The position numbers and the translations under genes were made by a program. Under the pieces are notes generated by a model, which worked only from the letters and a program-made list of their open reading frames with translations, was not told where the DNA came from and did not search any database. Source: Nocardia miyunensis NBRC 108239 (GTDB taxonomy: Bacteria > Actinomycetota > Actinomycetes > Mycobacteriales > Mycobacteriaceae). Taken from it: a DNA stretch of 64,000 nucleotides. Shown here piece after piece: positions 24,571 to 33,229 of the stretch (position 1 is the stretch's first letter; every line of letters begins with the position of its first letter). The stretch is from contig NZ_BDBQ01000073.1 of assembly GCF_001613065.1 (NCBI RefSeq), positions 27,430 through 91,429 of the forward strand, written 5' to 3'.

Positions 24571-25415
24571 AAGCTGTCCACCGCCAACTGAACGAAACTC
24601 CGGACGAGCGGATTCGACGCCTTCGCGGGTTGGGCTACGACCAGGTGGCTCGGGGGGCGGTCGCGGAAAGGGACGACGATCAGGCCTGCGGGGAGGGGCT
24701 GGTCGAGGGGGGCCAGGGCGGAGGTCGCGTTCCACAGGACGGCTTGCAGGCATTCCTGGATGGTTCGCACGGTCGGTGACGCGGCTTCGGGCGGGCCGCC
24801 AGTCCAGTACGCGGACCACACCGGGTCGGCGTTGTCCGGGAGGCGAACCCAGCGGCGGCCGGTGAGATCGGTGGCGGAGACCGAGTCGCGACCGGCGAGC
24901 GGGTCGTCTTCGCGAAGTACCACGCCGACGGGGATGCGGCGCAGGATGCGCGTGCCGATTCCGTTGTCCTCGAAGGGGGTTCGGGTCAATGCGACGTCGA
25001 CCAAACCGGCGCCCAGGCCTGCGGTCGGATCACCGAGATCGCTCTCGCGGATGCTCACCTCGATCGACGGATGCCGGGCCCGGAATCGGGTGACGAGCGT
25101 TCCCGCGACGAGTTCGGCCGTATCGGCGAGCGTGCCGATCGTGAGGGTGGTGGCGCCGGCCGCGGCGCTCACGCGGGTGCGGAGCAGGTCGGCGTGCTCC
25201 AGCAGGGCGGCCGACTCGTCGTACATCACGGTCCCGGCGGGCGTGAGGGTGACGCCTTTCGACGTGCGTTCGAACAGCGTCACGCCGAGTTCGTCCTCGA
25301 GTTCCCGGATGGCGCGGCTCAGCGGCGGCTGCGTCATGTGCAGGCGACGCGCCGCACGGCCGATGTGACGCTCCTGCGCGACGGCCACGAAGTACCGGAG
25401 CGAGCGAAGGTCCAC
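24558..25415 (-). CDS. LysR-family transcriptional regulator
   Basis: 285 residues. LRYFVAVAQERHIGRAARRLHMTQPPLSRAIRELEDELG is the LysR helix-turn-helix; the remainder is a periplasmic-binding-like effector domain. GTG 25415 is chosen because it gives the standard N-terminus. Divergent (105 bp) from the binding-fold protein at 25521, which it presumably regulates via the ATACC-N5-GGTAT box next to its start. Belongs to the same subgroup as the LysR at 59512. Confidence 0.92.
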   Translation of the reverse strand: MDLRSLRYFVAVAQERHIGRAARRLHMTQPPLSRAIRELEDELGVTLFERTSKGVTLTPAGTVMYDESAALLEHADLLRTRVSAAAGATTLTIGTLADTAELVAGTLVTRFRARHPSIEVSIRESDLGDPTAGLGAGLVDVALTRTPFEDNGIGTRILRRIPVGVVLREDDPLAGRDSVSATDLTGRRWVRLPDNADPVWSAYWTGGPPEAASPTVRTIQECLQAVLWNATSALAPLDQPLPAGLIVVPFRDRPPSHLVVAQPAKASNPLVRSFVQLAVDSFRVR

Positions 25416-25422
25416 CGCAATA

Positions 25423-25441
25423 CGATACCCATCCGGTATCG
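25423..25441. promoter_or_regulatory. LysR binding-box candidate (ATACC-N5-GGTAT)
   Basis: CGATACC-CATCC-GGTATCG, perfect 7-bp arms, 8 bp upstream of the LysR start. Fits the T-N11-A LysR half-site rule. The same core occurs at 59466-59482. Confidence 0.65.
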
Positions 25442-25520
25442 GATGTGCGGAAAGAGTGTTGGACGCGATCCTCACGCAGCGAGAAGTATCGAAATCAGCT
25501 CGCCGACAAAGGAGTTCGAT

Positions 25521-26537
25521 ATGACCAAGCAAACCCTCACGATCGGATGCTACCGATACGACACGACCTCGGCGCTGTTCGACGGCGGCGTCGAAGTCGA
25601 CGACGCCGAGATCGTCATGCGCACAACACCCACTCTGCCGGAGATATTCGAACGAGCGGTGCGTAAAGACGAATTCGACTTCGCGGAACTCGGCCTCACG
25701 TTTTACCTGCGACTGCTGGAGGACGGGCTGCCGTATATCGCGCTGCCGATATTCCCGAACCGGGTATTCCGGCATTCCTGCGTCTTCGTCAACGCGCACA
25801 GCGGAATCACACACCCGGCCGACCTGACCGGCCGGACCATCGGCGAATTCGGCACCTACGGGCAGGACTCGGGCGTGTGGGCCAAGGGAATCCTGATGGA
25901 CGAGTACGGATTCGAACCCGCCGCGAATCGCTGGGTTGTCGGCGGGCTCGAATATCCCTCGGCCCCTTTCGATTTCATTCCGCACCCGCATCCCTCGAGC
26001 GTCGAGGTGGCCCCTGCCCCGCTCGACTCGACATTGAACGCGATGCTCGATGCCGGTGAGATCGACGCATTGTTCTCCGCGAACGTCCCGCAATGCGCGC
26101 TGGACGGATCCCCGAACGTCAACCGTCTGTTCCCCGACTTCGAACCGCTCGAGCGCGACTACCACCGCCGCACCGGAATCTTCCCGATCATGCACACCAT
26201 CGTCGTCCGCCGGGGCCTGCTCGAAACCCGCCCCGAGCTCGTGCACAAGGTCTACGACGCCTTCTGCCGCGCGAAAACCGAAGCCGCCGAACGCTACCGC
26301 CGCAATCGCAGGCTGTACCAGGTCCAAACCATGGTCCCGTGGATGAACGCCCTGATCGAACGCAACGAGGCCCAGTTCGGCCCGGACGCATGGCCCTACG
26401 GCATCGCCGCCAACCGGACCACCCTCGACACCTACCTGCGCTACCACCACGAACAGGGCCTGTCCCCCAGCCGCCCGCGCATCGAAGATGTCTTCGCTCC
26501 GCAATTCTTCGACTCCGATCCCGTCTCACGGGGATGA
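25521..26537 (+). CDS. 4,5-dihydroxyphthalate decarboxylase-like / NMT1-type binding-fold protein
   Basis: 338 residues, no signal peptide. The family resembles Pht5 and ABC substrate-binding folds: GCYRYDTTSALFDGGVEV at the start, EFDFAELGLTFYLR, and LTGRTIGEFGTYGQDSGVWAKGIL. Members are cytosolic decarboxylases of hydroxyphthalates or uncharacterised binding proteins; the activity here cannot be told. AAAGGAG lies 6 nt before ATG 25521. Divergent from LysR, suggesting inducible aromatic catabolism (inference). Confidence 0.8.
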   Translation: MTKQTLTIGCYRYDTTSALFDGGVEVDDAEIVMRTTPTLPEIFERAVRKDEFDFAELGLTFYLRLLEDGLPYIALPIFPNRVFRHSCVFVNAHSGITHPADLTGRTIGEFGTYGQDSGVWAKGILMDEYGFEPAANRWVVGGLEYPSAPFDFIPHPHPSSVEVAPAPLDSTLNAMLDAGEIDALFSANVPQCALDGSPNVNRLFPDFEPLERDYHRRTGIFPIMHTIVVRRGLLETRPELVHKVYDAFCRAKTEAAERYRRNRRLYQVQTMVPWMNALIERNEAQFGPDAWPYGIAANRTTLDTYLRYHHEQGLSPSRPRIEDVFAPQFFDSDPVSRG

Positions 26538-26709
26538 TTGCGAATCATGTCCGTTCGCGCCGAAACTGTCACCGCCCGTGGGATTCCCGACCGATCGGAC
26601 AAGTAGGCGTTCGGAACCGGGCCGGCCGCGATCGGTCGGATAACGAAAACGCACGGCATGCGGAGAGTCGTCGTGGCATGGCCGAAGAGATCGATAACAA
26701 TGCTGCCCC

Positions 26710-28872
26710 ATGACGGACACGGCCGAAAACGGGTTGACAACTCGGTGGGCAGACCGGGTTCATAATGCCCCTCGAACGGGATTCAGGCCCGATATCGAAG
26801 GATTGCGCGGAATCGCCGTTTCGGCCGTCGTGCTATTCCATGCCGGAATACCCGGAGTCAGCGGCGGATTCGTCGGCGTGGATATCTTTTTCGTCATATC
26901 CGGCTTCCTGATCACCGGAATCCTGTGCCGCGAGGCCGCGGCCACCGGCACCCTCGCGCTGGCCCGGTTCTACGGGGCACGCGCCCGTCGGCTGCTGCCC
27001 GCGGCGGGCATCGTACTGGCCGCCACCGCGATCGGCGCGGCGATACTGCAACCGCCGCTGCAGGCCCGCCAGGTCCTCGGCGACGCGATCGCGAGCGCGT
27101 TGTACGCCGGGAACTACCGGCTCGCCCTGCACGGCACCGACTATCTCGCCGCCGACGCGCCGCCCTCGCCGTTCCAGCACTTCTGGTCACTCGGCGTGGA
27201 GGAACAGTTCTACCTGCTGTGGCCCGTGCTGATCATCGCGACGGCCTGGCTCATGCGGCGACGGCGAGCCGGATCGGCCGCACCGCTGCCGTACCTGATC
27301 GTCCTCGCGGTCATCGCCGCGGCGTCGTTCACGATCTCGCTGATCTGGACCGGCACGCTGCCGCCGTGGGCCTTCTTCTCCCTGCCCGCCCGGGCGTGGG
27401 AGCTGGCCGTCGGCGGCATGGTGGCGCTCGCGGCCGTCGTGTGGTCCCGGTTGCCGAAATCGGTGGCCCTGGCGGCCGGATGGACCGGTGTGGCGTTGAT
27501 CGTCGTGGCCTGCGCCCACCTCGACGGCAGGACGCCGTATCCGGGCGTCGCGGCGCTGCTGCCGGTCGTCGGCACCGCCCTGGTGATCGTATCTGGTTGT
27601 GCCGAAACACGATTCGGGATCGGCCGGGTCCTGTCGGTGACGCAGGTGCGAGCGGTGGGCACCCTGTCCTACAGCTGGTATCTGTGGCACTGGCCGGTAT
27701 TGCTGCTGGCGCCGCTGACGCTGGGCCACCCGCTCGGACGACTCGGCGCGATCGGCGCGATCGTGATGGCCGGCGGACTCGCCATGCTGACCTACTGGAC
27801 GATCGAGAATCCCGTGCGCTTCGCCGCGTCGTTGCGGAATTCGGCCGTGCGCAGCCTCGCCTGCGGCGGCGCGTGCACCGCGGTCGCCGTGAGTGTGGCG
27901 CTGGCGCTGCTCGTGCTCGTCCCGGCGCCGGTCGGGCACGGCGCGGCAGCGCCGTCGCTGGTCCTCACGCCACGCCCGATGTCGCCCGCTCCCGCCCTCG
28001 ACCCTCACGACGAGGCGGTCCGGCAGCTGATGGCGCAAGCTCAGTCGGCTGTCGAAGCCTCGACCCAAATCCGTTCTGTCCCTTGGAATCTCAGTCCATC
28101 GCTCGGCGACGCGCCCGGCGACAAGGCCGACGTGTTCAACAACGGCTGTGTGCGCTCCTGGCGTGAGGTGGGCCAGCCCGAGTGCGCCTCGGGCGACCCG
28201 AACTCGGCCACCACCGTGGCCTTGGTCGGCGATTCGCATGCCGCGATGTGGAATCCGGCGCTCGAGCCGATCGCCGCGGCGCGGCACTGGCGGCTGGAAA
28301 CCCTGTCCAAGGTCACCTGCCCACTGCTGGACCTGCACATCACCAGCCCGTATCTGGGCCGGGAGTTCACCGAATGCGAGCAGTGGCGCGGCCAGGTCAT
28401 GGCCCGGCTGCGGGCCGAACATCCGCGGCTGATCGTGGTCGGCATGTCGCGACGCTACGGCGGCGACTTCGGCTTCGTCTCCTACGACCGCGCCTGGGTC
28501 GACGCGCTGGCCCGCCTGGTTGCCCAGCTCCGCGCGATCGGCTCGACCGTCCTGGTCCTGGGGCCGATCCCCGATCCGCACACCACCGTGCCGACCTGCC
28601 TGTCCGGACATATCGACGACGCCTCGGCATGCGAACCCACGCGACCGGTCGCGGTGAACGACGCGGGCGTCGCGGCCGAGCGGAAAGCGGCCGAGGCCGG
28701 CGGCGGGCAGTATGCCGAGCTCACCCCACTGTTCTGTACCGCCGTGAGCTGCCCCTTCATCGTCGGCAACACCCTGGTGTACCGCGACGACAATCACCTC
28801 ACGGTCAGCTACGCCCGTGTACTCACACCGGTCATCGGCGCACTCACCGACCGCGCACTCGCTCATCACTGA
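26710..28872 (+). CDS. acyltransferase family 3 / SGNH membrane protein (OafA-like)
   Basis: 720 residues. The N-terminal ~390 residues form the AT3 domain with ~10 membrane helices: FRPDIEGLRGIAVSAVVLFHAG, GGFVGVDIFFVISGFLIT, FYGARARRLLPA, FQHFWSLGVEEQFYLLWP, YSWYLWHWPVLLL. The C-terminal extracytoplasmic SGNH-hydrolase-like domain starts near residue 490 (VALVGDSHAAMW, Ser in GDSH) and ends with the Asp/His pair in YRDDNHLTVSYA. It should O-acetylate a surface or secreted glycan. The short acidic N-terminus is atypical but acceptable. Confidence 0.92.
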   Translation: MTDTAENGLTTRWADRVHNAPRTGFRPDIEGLRGIAVSAVVLFHAGIPGVSGGFVGVDIFFVISGFLITGILCREAAATGTLALARFYGARARRLLPAAGIVLAATAIGAAILQPPLQARQVLGDAIASALYAGNYRLALHGTDYLAADAPPSPFQHFWSLGVEEQFYLLWPVLIIATAWLMRRRRAGSAAPLPYLIVLAVIAAASFTISLIWTGTLPPWAFFSLPARAWELAVGGMVALAAVVWSRLPKSVALAAGWTGVALIVVACAHLDGRTPYPGVAALLPVVGTALVIVSGCAETRFGIGRVLSVTQVRAVGTLSYSWYLWHWPVLLLAPLTLGHPLGRLGAIGAIVMAGGLAMLTYWTIENPVRFAASLRNSAVRSLACGGACTAVAVSVALALLVLVPAPVGHGAAAPSLVLTPRPMSPAPALDPHDEAVRQLMAQAQSAVEASTQIRSVPWNLSPSLGDAPGDKADVFNNGCVRSWREVGQPECASGDPNSATTVALVGDSHAAMWNPALEPIAAARHWRLETLSKVTCPLLDLHITSPYLGREFTECEQWRGQVMARLRAEHPRLIVVGMSRRYGGDFGFVSYDRAWVDALARLVAQLRAIGSTVLVLGPIPDPHTTVPTCLSGHIDDASACEPTRPVAVNDAGVAAERKAAEAGGGQYAELTPLFCTAVSCPFIVGNTLVYRDDNHLTVSYARVLTPVIGALTDRALAHH

Positions 28873-28963
28873 GCTGCCGCGCTGACGAAAGCCATTGCGG
28901 CAGATCGGCATCACCGTCGACCATCGCTCCCCGTCGCGCGGGGGACGCGACCGGGCCGTGGTT

Positions 28964-29003
28964 CAGCTTTCCGGCGCCGAAGACCTCGTCGTGGATCTGG
29001 TCA
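28964..29003. repeat. dispersed repeat block A, copy 2
   Basis: Counterpart of 24279-24318; it overlaps the last bases of the methyltransferase gene and the intergenic region after the acyltransferase gene. Confidence 0.5.
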
Positions 29004-29702
29004 CCGGGGCAGTGTCCACACCAGCGCCATGGTGAACGGGTGTCCACGCAGCGCCGCCCACTTGGGTTTCGCTGCCAGCCAGGCATCGTCGACCAGTGCC
29101 TCGGCGACCTCGGCGAGCTGCCAACCGGCTCCCACTCCGGCTGCCACGTGCTCGCTGAACAGGTGCAGGTGTGTGCTGATCGCCAGCGGCTCACCGGATT
29201 CGGGCGTGTAGTGGGTGGGCATCCCGGTCACCATCATGAACTGCGGGTGATAGCTGACCAGGACGAAGGTGCCGCCCGGCGCGGCCAGCCGCCGCGCCTC
29301 GGCGTAGTACGGCGCCAGGTCGGGCAGATGCTCATCGATGAGCGAGGAGATCACCAGATCATAACCGCCGCTTGCCAATCCGGTGTCCCGCACGTCGGCC
29401 TGGGCGAGGGTGGCATGCGCGCCGCGAACACGGGCCAGCGCCAGCATGCCCGCGCTCAGGTCCACGCCGTCGATGTCGGTGATACCGCGCCCGCGCAGCC
29501 AGCCGCCGGTGCGCCCGGTGCCGCAGCCCAGGTCGGCGGCACGGCGGATCCGGCGCCAGTCCGGGTGGCGCAGCCGATCGAGCAGCGCGAGATCCATCTC
29601 GTCCATGACGGTCTGCTCGTAGGTGGGCGCCCACCCGTCGTACCCGGTGGCGACGTCGACGGTGCGGTAGTTGCGGCGATCGAAGTCCGCGAAGGACGGC
29701 AT
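29001..29702 (-). CDS. class I SAM-dependent methyltransferase
   Basis: 233 residues from the chosen ATG 29702; motif I ADLGCGTGRTGGWLRGRG, acidic post-I DIDGVDLSAGMLALA, motif II-like GYDLVISSLIDEHLPDL and APGGTFVLVSYHPQF. Cofactor site is complete; substrate unknown. YDGWAPTYEQTVMDE near the N-terminus is typical of small-molecule methyltransferases. No good ribosome site is seen; an in-frame extension to 29792 exists, whose upstream part is shared with repeat block B. It stands alone between the acyltransferase and symporter genes. Confidence 0.85.
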   Translation of the reverse strand: MPSFADFDRRNYRTVDVATGYDGWAPTYEQTVMDEMDLALLDRLRHPDWRRIRRAADLGCGTGRTGGWLRGRGITDIDGVDLSAGMLALARVRGAHATLAQADVRDTGLASGGYDLVISSLIDEHLPDLAPYYAEARRLAAPGGTFVLVSYHPQFMMVTGMPTHYTPESGEPLAISTHLHLFSEHVAAGVGAGWQLAEVAEALVDDAWLAAKPKWAALRGHPFTMALVWTLPR

Positions 29703-29761
29703 GCGCAGCAGTATCGCGTGCCGGGGCCGTTCTCGGCCAAGCATTTTCCGGGCACGGCCCG

Positions 29762-29857
29762 GGCACGACTCGGCCGCGACGGCACACCGCACCGTCGCGG
29801 CCGATCGCGTGATTACCGCGTAGTCGCCCGATTACTCTGTGGGACTACCGGATTCGG
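29762..29857. repeat. dispersed repeat block B, copy 2
   Basis: Counterpart of 24486-24570. It spans the upstream region of the methyltransferase gene and the last codons of the small membrane protein at 29832-30068. Confidence 0.7.
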
Positions 29858-30068
29858 TGTGCCGCGGCACCTGGGTGGGCCGCAGGCGAACCCAGATCAG
29901 GAACCCGGCGGCGATGATCGCCATGACGATCCCCGACCACAGGTTCGTGTTCCAGCCGCCGCTGCGTTGCAGATCCGCGGCGCTGTGGTTGACGGCCCCG
30001 ACGATGATCAGGACGACGCCGTAGATGCCCAGCAGCGCGCCGACGATGGTGCGGATATCGAAAAGCAT
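29832..30068 (-). CDS. small two-helix membrane protein
   Basis: 78 residues with two hydrophobic segments (TIVGALLGIYGVVLIIVGAV and WSGIVMAIIAAGFLIWVRL) and a short hydrophilic tail. Function unknown. It follows the sodium:solute symporter by 11 bp, and its AGGAAG ribosome site overlaps the symporter stop, so it is probably an accessory or stability partner of the transporter. Such a small partner is common for SSS transporters of actinomycetes. Confidence 0.75.
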   Translation of the reverse strand: MLFDIRTIVGALLGIYGVVLIIVGAVNHSAADLQRSGGWNTNLWSGIVMAIIAAGFLIWVRLRPTQVPRHTESGSPTE

Positions 30069-30079
30069 TGCGTCACTTC

Positions 30080-31825
30080 CTAACCGAAGACGATGTTCAG
30101 CACGATGACCAGGACCAGAGCGATGCCCGCGAGCAGCACCGGGCGCTGATACCAGGGCAGCGACGCGGCGTCGGGATCACTGAGCGTGGCCTTGGGCGTC
30201 TCGGAGTACACCAGCCCGACCAGTTCGGCAGCGGGCTTGGGCGCGGTCACCAGGCTCACCACGACGCTGAGCACCACGTCCACCACGAAGGCCACGCCGG
30301 CGGCCAGGAAGCTCGAGCCCTGCCCGGACAGGTTGATCACCCCGGTCTCGCTCAGGATGAAGATGAAGATCGCGGACAGGGTACCGAACACCAGGCCGAC
30401 CCAACCGGCCGTCGCGGTCATCCGCTTCCAGAACATACCGACGATGAACGTGGCGAACAGCGGCGCGTTGAAGAACGAGAACAGCGTCTGCAGGTAGTCC
30501 ATGATGTTCGAGAAGTTCCCGGCGATGAACGCGGTGAAGACCGCGACCACCGTGGCGCCCACGGTCGCCCAACGCCCGACGTTCAGGTAGTAGCCGTCCG
30601 GCCTGTCCTTCTTCACGTACTGCTGCCACAGGTCGAAGCTGAACACCGTGTTGAACGCGGAGATGTTCGCTGCCATACCCGCCATGAACGCTGCCAGCAG
30701 ACCGGTCAGCGCCACACCCAGAAGTCCGTTGGGGAGAACGTCTTTCATCAGGTACAGCAGCGCGTCGTTGTAGGTGACATCGCCCTTGCCGGTCGCCTTG
30801 TACTCGGCGATCTGCGGCACGATCAGCGCACTGACCATTCCGGGGATGACGACGATCAATGGGATGAACATCTTCGGGAACGACCCGATGATCGGGGTGC
30901 GCCGCGCCGCGGAGATCGAATGTGTGGCCAGCGCGCGCTGCACCTCGACGAAGTTGGTCGTCCAGTAACCGAACGAGAGCACGAAGCCCAGACCGAACAC
31001 GATGCCGACCACGGACAGGATGTTGTTGGAGAAGCCGCTGAGTTGGTTACCCGGCCATGAGTGGATCTGCTGTGCGGCGTCGGGCACCCTGGTGGCAATC
31101 TGGTGCTTCAACCCGCTCCAGCCGCCGACGCGATGCAGGCCGACCAGCGTCAGCGGCAGCAGCGCGGCCACGATGACGAAGAACTGCAACACCTCGTTGT
31201 AGATCGCGGCCGACAGACCGCCGAGCGTGATGTACGACAGCACGATCGCGGCGGCCACGATGATCGACAGCCACAGCGGCCAGCCCAGCAGCACATTCAC
31301 GATCGAACCCAGCAGATACAGATTCACACCGGCGATGAGGACCTGGGCGATCGCGAAGCTGAGCGCGTTGACCAGATGCGCACCCGTGCCGAAGCGCCGG
31401 CGCATGAATTCCGGGACGCTGCGCACCTTGGAGCCGTAGTAGAACGGCATCATGACCACGCCCAGGAACAGCATGGCCGGGATCGCGCCGATCCAGTAGT
31501 AGTGCATGGTCGGCATGCCGTACTGCGCGCCGTTGGCGGACATGCCCATGATCTCGACCGCGCCGAGGTTCGCCGAGATGAATGCCAGACCCGTCACCCA
31601 GGCGGGCAGCGAACGTCCGGACAGGAAGAAATCGATGCTCGTGGACACGCGCCGACGGGCCAACAAACCGATGCCGAGCACGAAGACGAAATAGATCGCG
31701 ACGAGGACGTAGTCGACGGCCGAGGCGTCCAGGCGCAGCCCGCCGCCCTCGGCCAAAACTTCGTGTGCCGGGCCTCCTGCCAGCACCGATTCGACAATTC
31801 CTGGTGGCGCGGCAGCGGGTGGCAT
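30080..31825 (-). CDS. sodium:solute symporter (SSS family)
   Basis: 581 residues, about 14 membrane segments. Family features: DFFLSGRSLPAWVTGLAFISANLGAVEIMG near residues 65-95 (first core helix with Na+ site), GLSAAIYNEV, and the FGYWTTNFVEVQRAL region typical of the sugar/inositol SGLT-like branch. AGGAG lies ahead of ATG 31825. Substrate is probably a sugar or polyol but not certain. First gene of a two-gene leftward unit; divergent (238 bp) from the arginine decarboxylase operon. Confidence 0.9.
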   Translation of the reverse strand: MPPAAAPPGIVESVLAGGPAHEVLAEGGGLRLDASAVDYVLVAIYFVFVLGIGLLARRRVSTSIDFFLSGRSLPAWVTGLAFISANLGAVEIMGMSANGAQYGMPTMHYYWIGAIPAMLFLGVVMMPFYYGSKVRSVPEFMRRRFGTGAHLVNALSFAIAQVLIAGVNLYLLGSIVNVLLGWPLWLSIIVAAAIVLSYITLGGLSAAIYNEVLQFFVIVAALLPLTLVGLHRVGGWSGLKHQIATRVPDAAQQIHSWPGNQLSGFSNNILSVVGIVFGLGFVLSFGYWTTNFVEVQRALATHSISAARRTPIIGSFPKMFIPLIVVIPGMVSALIVPQIAEYKATGKGDVTYNDALLYLMKDVLPNGLLGVALTGLLAAFMAGMAANISAFNTVFSFDLWQQYVKKDRPDGYYLNVGRWATVGATVVAVFTAFIAGNFSNIMDYLQTLFSFFNAPLFATFIVGMFWKRMTATAGWVGLVFGTLSAIFIFILSETGVINLSGQGSSFLAAGVAFVVDVVLSVVVSLVTAPKPAAELVGLVYSETPKATLSDPDAASLPWYQRPVLLAGIALVLVIVLNIVFG

Positions 31826-32063
31826 GCGGCTCTCCTGTTCGGTAAATCATCTTTCGACCACTTGGCCGTGTCCGGATCTTAGCGGGCCGTTAGCGTTCAC
31901 ATTGGGGGTATGCACCGACCGCCGGCATGCGCCCCGGCACGTGCCCACGCGACCGGGGGCGATACCCGACCGATATGAAACGATGTTTTTCAGTTCAAAG
32001 TAGTTTTGCCGCAAGATCACCCTTCAAAATGCAACACTGGGATCCCCGGGGGAAGGATCCAGG

Positions 32064-32612
32064 ATGCTCATCACCCACCGACATCACGGGACATTCGGTA
32101 CCGGAAGTACCGCACCGCCCCGCCCCGCCGCGCTGACCATCGAGGTCGGCGCGGCGGTCGGAGTGGGGTCGACCAGAATCTCCGCATTCGACGCCGCACT
32201 GCGCGAACTCGGTGTGGGAGAAGCGAATCTGATCCGCCTGTCGTCGGTGATCCCGCCGTACGCGACGATCGAGCGGACCCGCAGGGTGCGCAGGCCCATC
32301 GTCTGGGGCGATCGGCTGTACTGCGTGTACGCGGTGGAATTCGCCGAAACCGAGGGCGCGACCGCCGCGGCCGGAATCGGCTGGACCGTGCGCGACGACG
32401 GCTCGGGCGCGGGCCTGTTCGTCGAACACGAGGCCGAAACCGCCAGGCAGGTCGACGAGCTCATCCATCAGAGCCTGACCGAGATGACCGCGGCCCGCGC
32501 CGGGGTCTTCGGGCCGGTGTGCACCAGCACGGTCGCGGCCACCTCCGATGGACGCCCGACCTGCGCCCTGGCCCTGGCGGCTTATCACACGGCGGGATGG
32601 AATCAACCGTGA
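32064..32612 (+). CDS. pyruvoyl-dependent arginine decarboxylase (PvlArgDC) family
   Basis: 182 residues. LTIEVGAAVGVGSTRISAFDAAL and ANLIRLSSVIPPYATI match the family; self-cleavage is expected between Ser-60 and Ser-61, giving a beta chain and an alpha chain with an N-terminal pyruvoyl group. The later block AAAGIGWTVRDDGSGAGLFVEHE with its Glu also fits. The enzyme converts arginine to agmatine and CO2. A GAAGGATCC site lies upstream. It overlaps the GNAT-like gene, so decarboxylation may be coupled to acylation of the amine (inference). Confidence 0.88.
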   Translation: MLITHRHHGTFGTGSTAPPRPAALTIEVGAAVGVGSTRISAFDAALRELGVGEANLIRLSSVIPPYATIERTRRVRRPIVWGDRLYCVYAVEFAETEGATAAAGIGWTVRDDGSGAGLFVEHEAETARQVDELIHQSLTEMTAARAGVFGPVCTSTVAATSDGRPTCALALAAYHTAGWNQP

Positions 32613-33229
32613 CCGAACCCGAGGAACCGGAAAGATCAAGGCGTACAGCGACTTCGGCTGCCGGCGGCATCCGGGTCAGCGTGGAGACCGCCATACCGGA
32701 TCCGGAGATCGAACGCTTCCAACTGCTCTACGAGGAAGCCTTCGGTCCGTTACGCACTCGGGCGATCGCACGGCAGGTTCTGCATCCGGGCGAATTCCAT
32801 CAGGAGATGACAGACCCGCGAATCCAGAAGCACGTGGCCCGCGCACCCGATGGCGAACCGATCGGTCTGACCACGTTGACTCGTCATCTGGAGACCGTGC
32901 CGTGGATCAGCCCCGAATATTTCGCGGCGCGTTTTCCGCAACACGCCGAGCGTGGCGCGATCTACTATGCAGGGTTCACATTGGTCGCCCCCGGCGCGCG
33001 ACAAGGGGCCGCATTTCATGTCATGATCGAATCAGTCGTCCGAATATTGGCGGCGGAGCGCGCGGCCGTCGGCTGGGACATCTGCTCGTACAACAACTCT
33101 CGTTTCTCCTTCGCCGACGCCCTGCGGACGGCGATCGGGGAGCGTGCGACGGTCGATATCGCGGTGGAGGATTCACAGACTTACTACGCGGCACGGTTCA
33201 TCGGGGACGGAGCGGACAAGGGGGACTGA
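32597..33229 (+). CDS. GNAT-like acyltransferase-fold protein
   Basis: 210 residues. The central part ERGAIYYAGFTLVAPGARQGAAFHVMIESVVRIL resembles the acetyl-CoA-binding beta4-alpha3 region, and ETAIPDPEIERFQLLYEEAFGPL is a typical GNAT opening. It is assigned as a putative N-acyltransferase; the substrate might be agmatine or another amine, from position only. The start is either ATG 32597 (overlap 16 bp with the decarboxylase) or GTG 32609 (GTGA overlap). Its stop overlaps the start of the diguanylate cyclase (TGATG), so the three genes are translationally coupled. Confidence 0.65.
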   Translation: MESTVTEPEEPERSRRTATSAAGGIRVSVETAIPDPEIERFQLLYEEAFGPLRTRAIARQVLHPGEFHQEMTDPRIQKHVARAPDGEPIGLTTLTRHLETVPWISPEYFAARFPQHAERGAIYYAGFTLVAPGARQGAAFHVMIESVVRILAAERAAVGWDICSYNNSRFSFADALRTAIGERATVDIAVEDSQTYYAARFIGDGADKGD

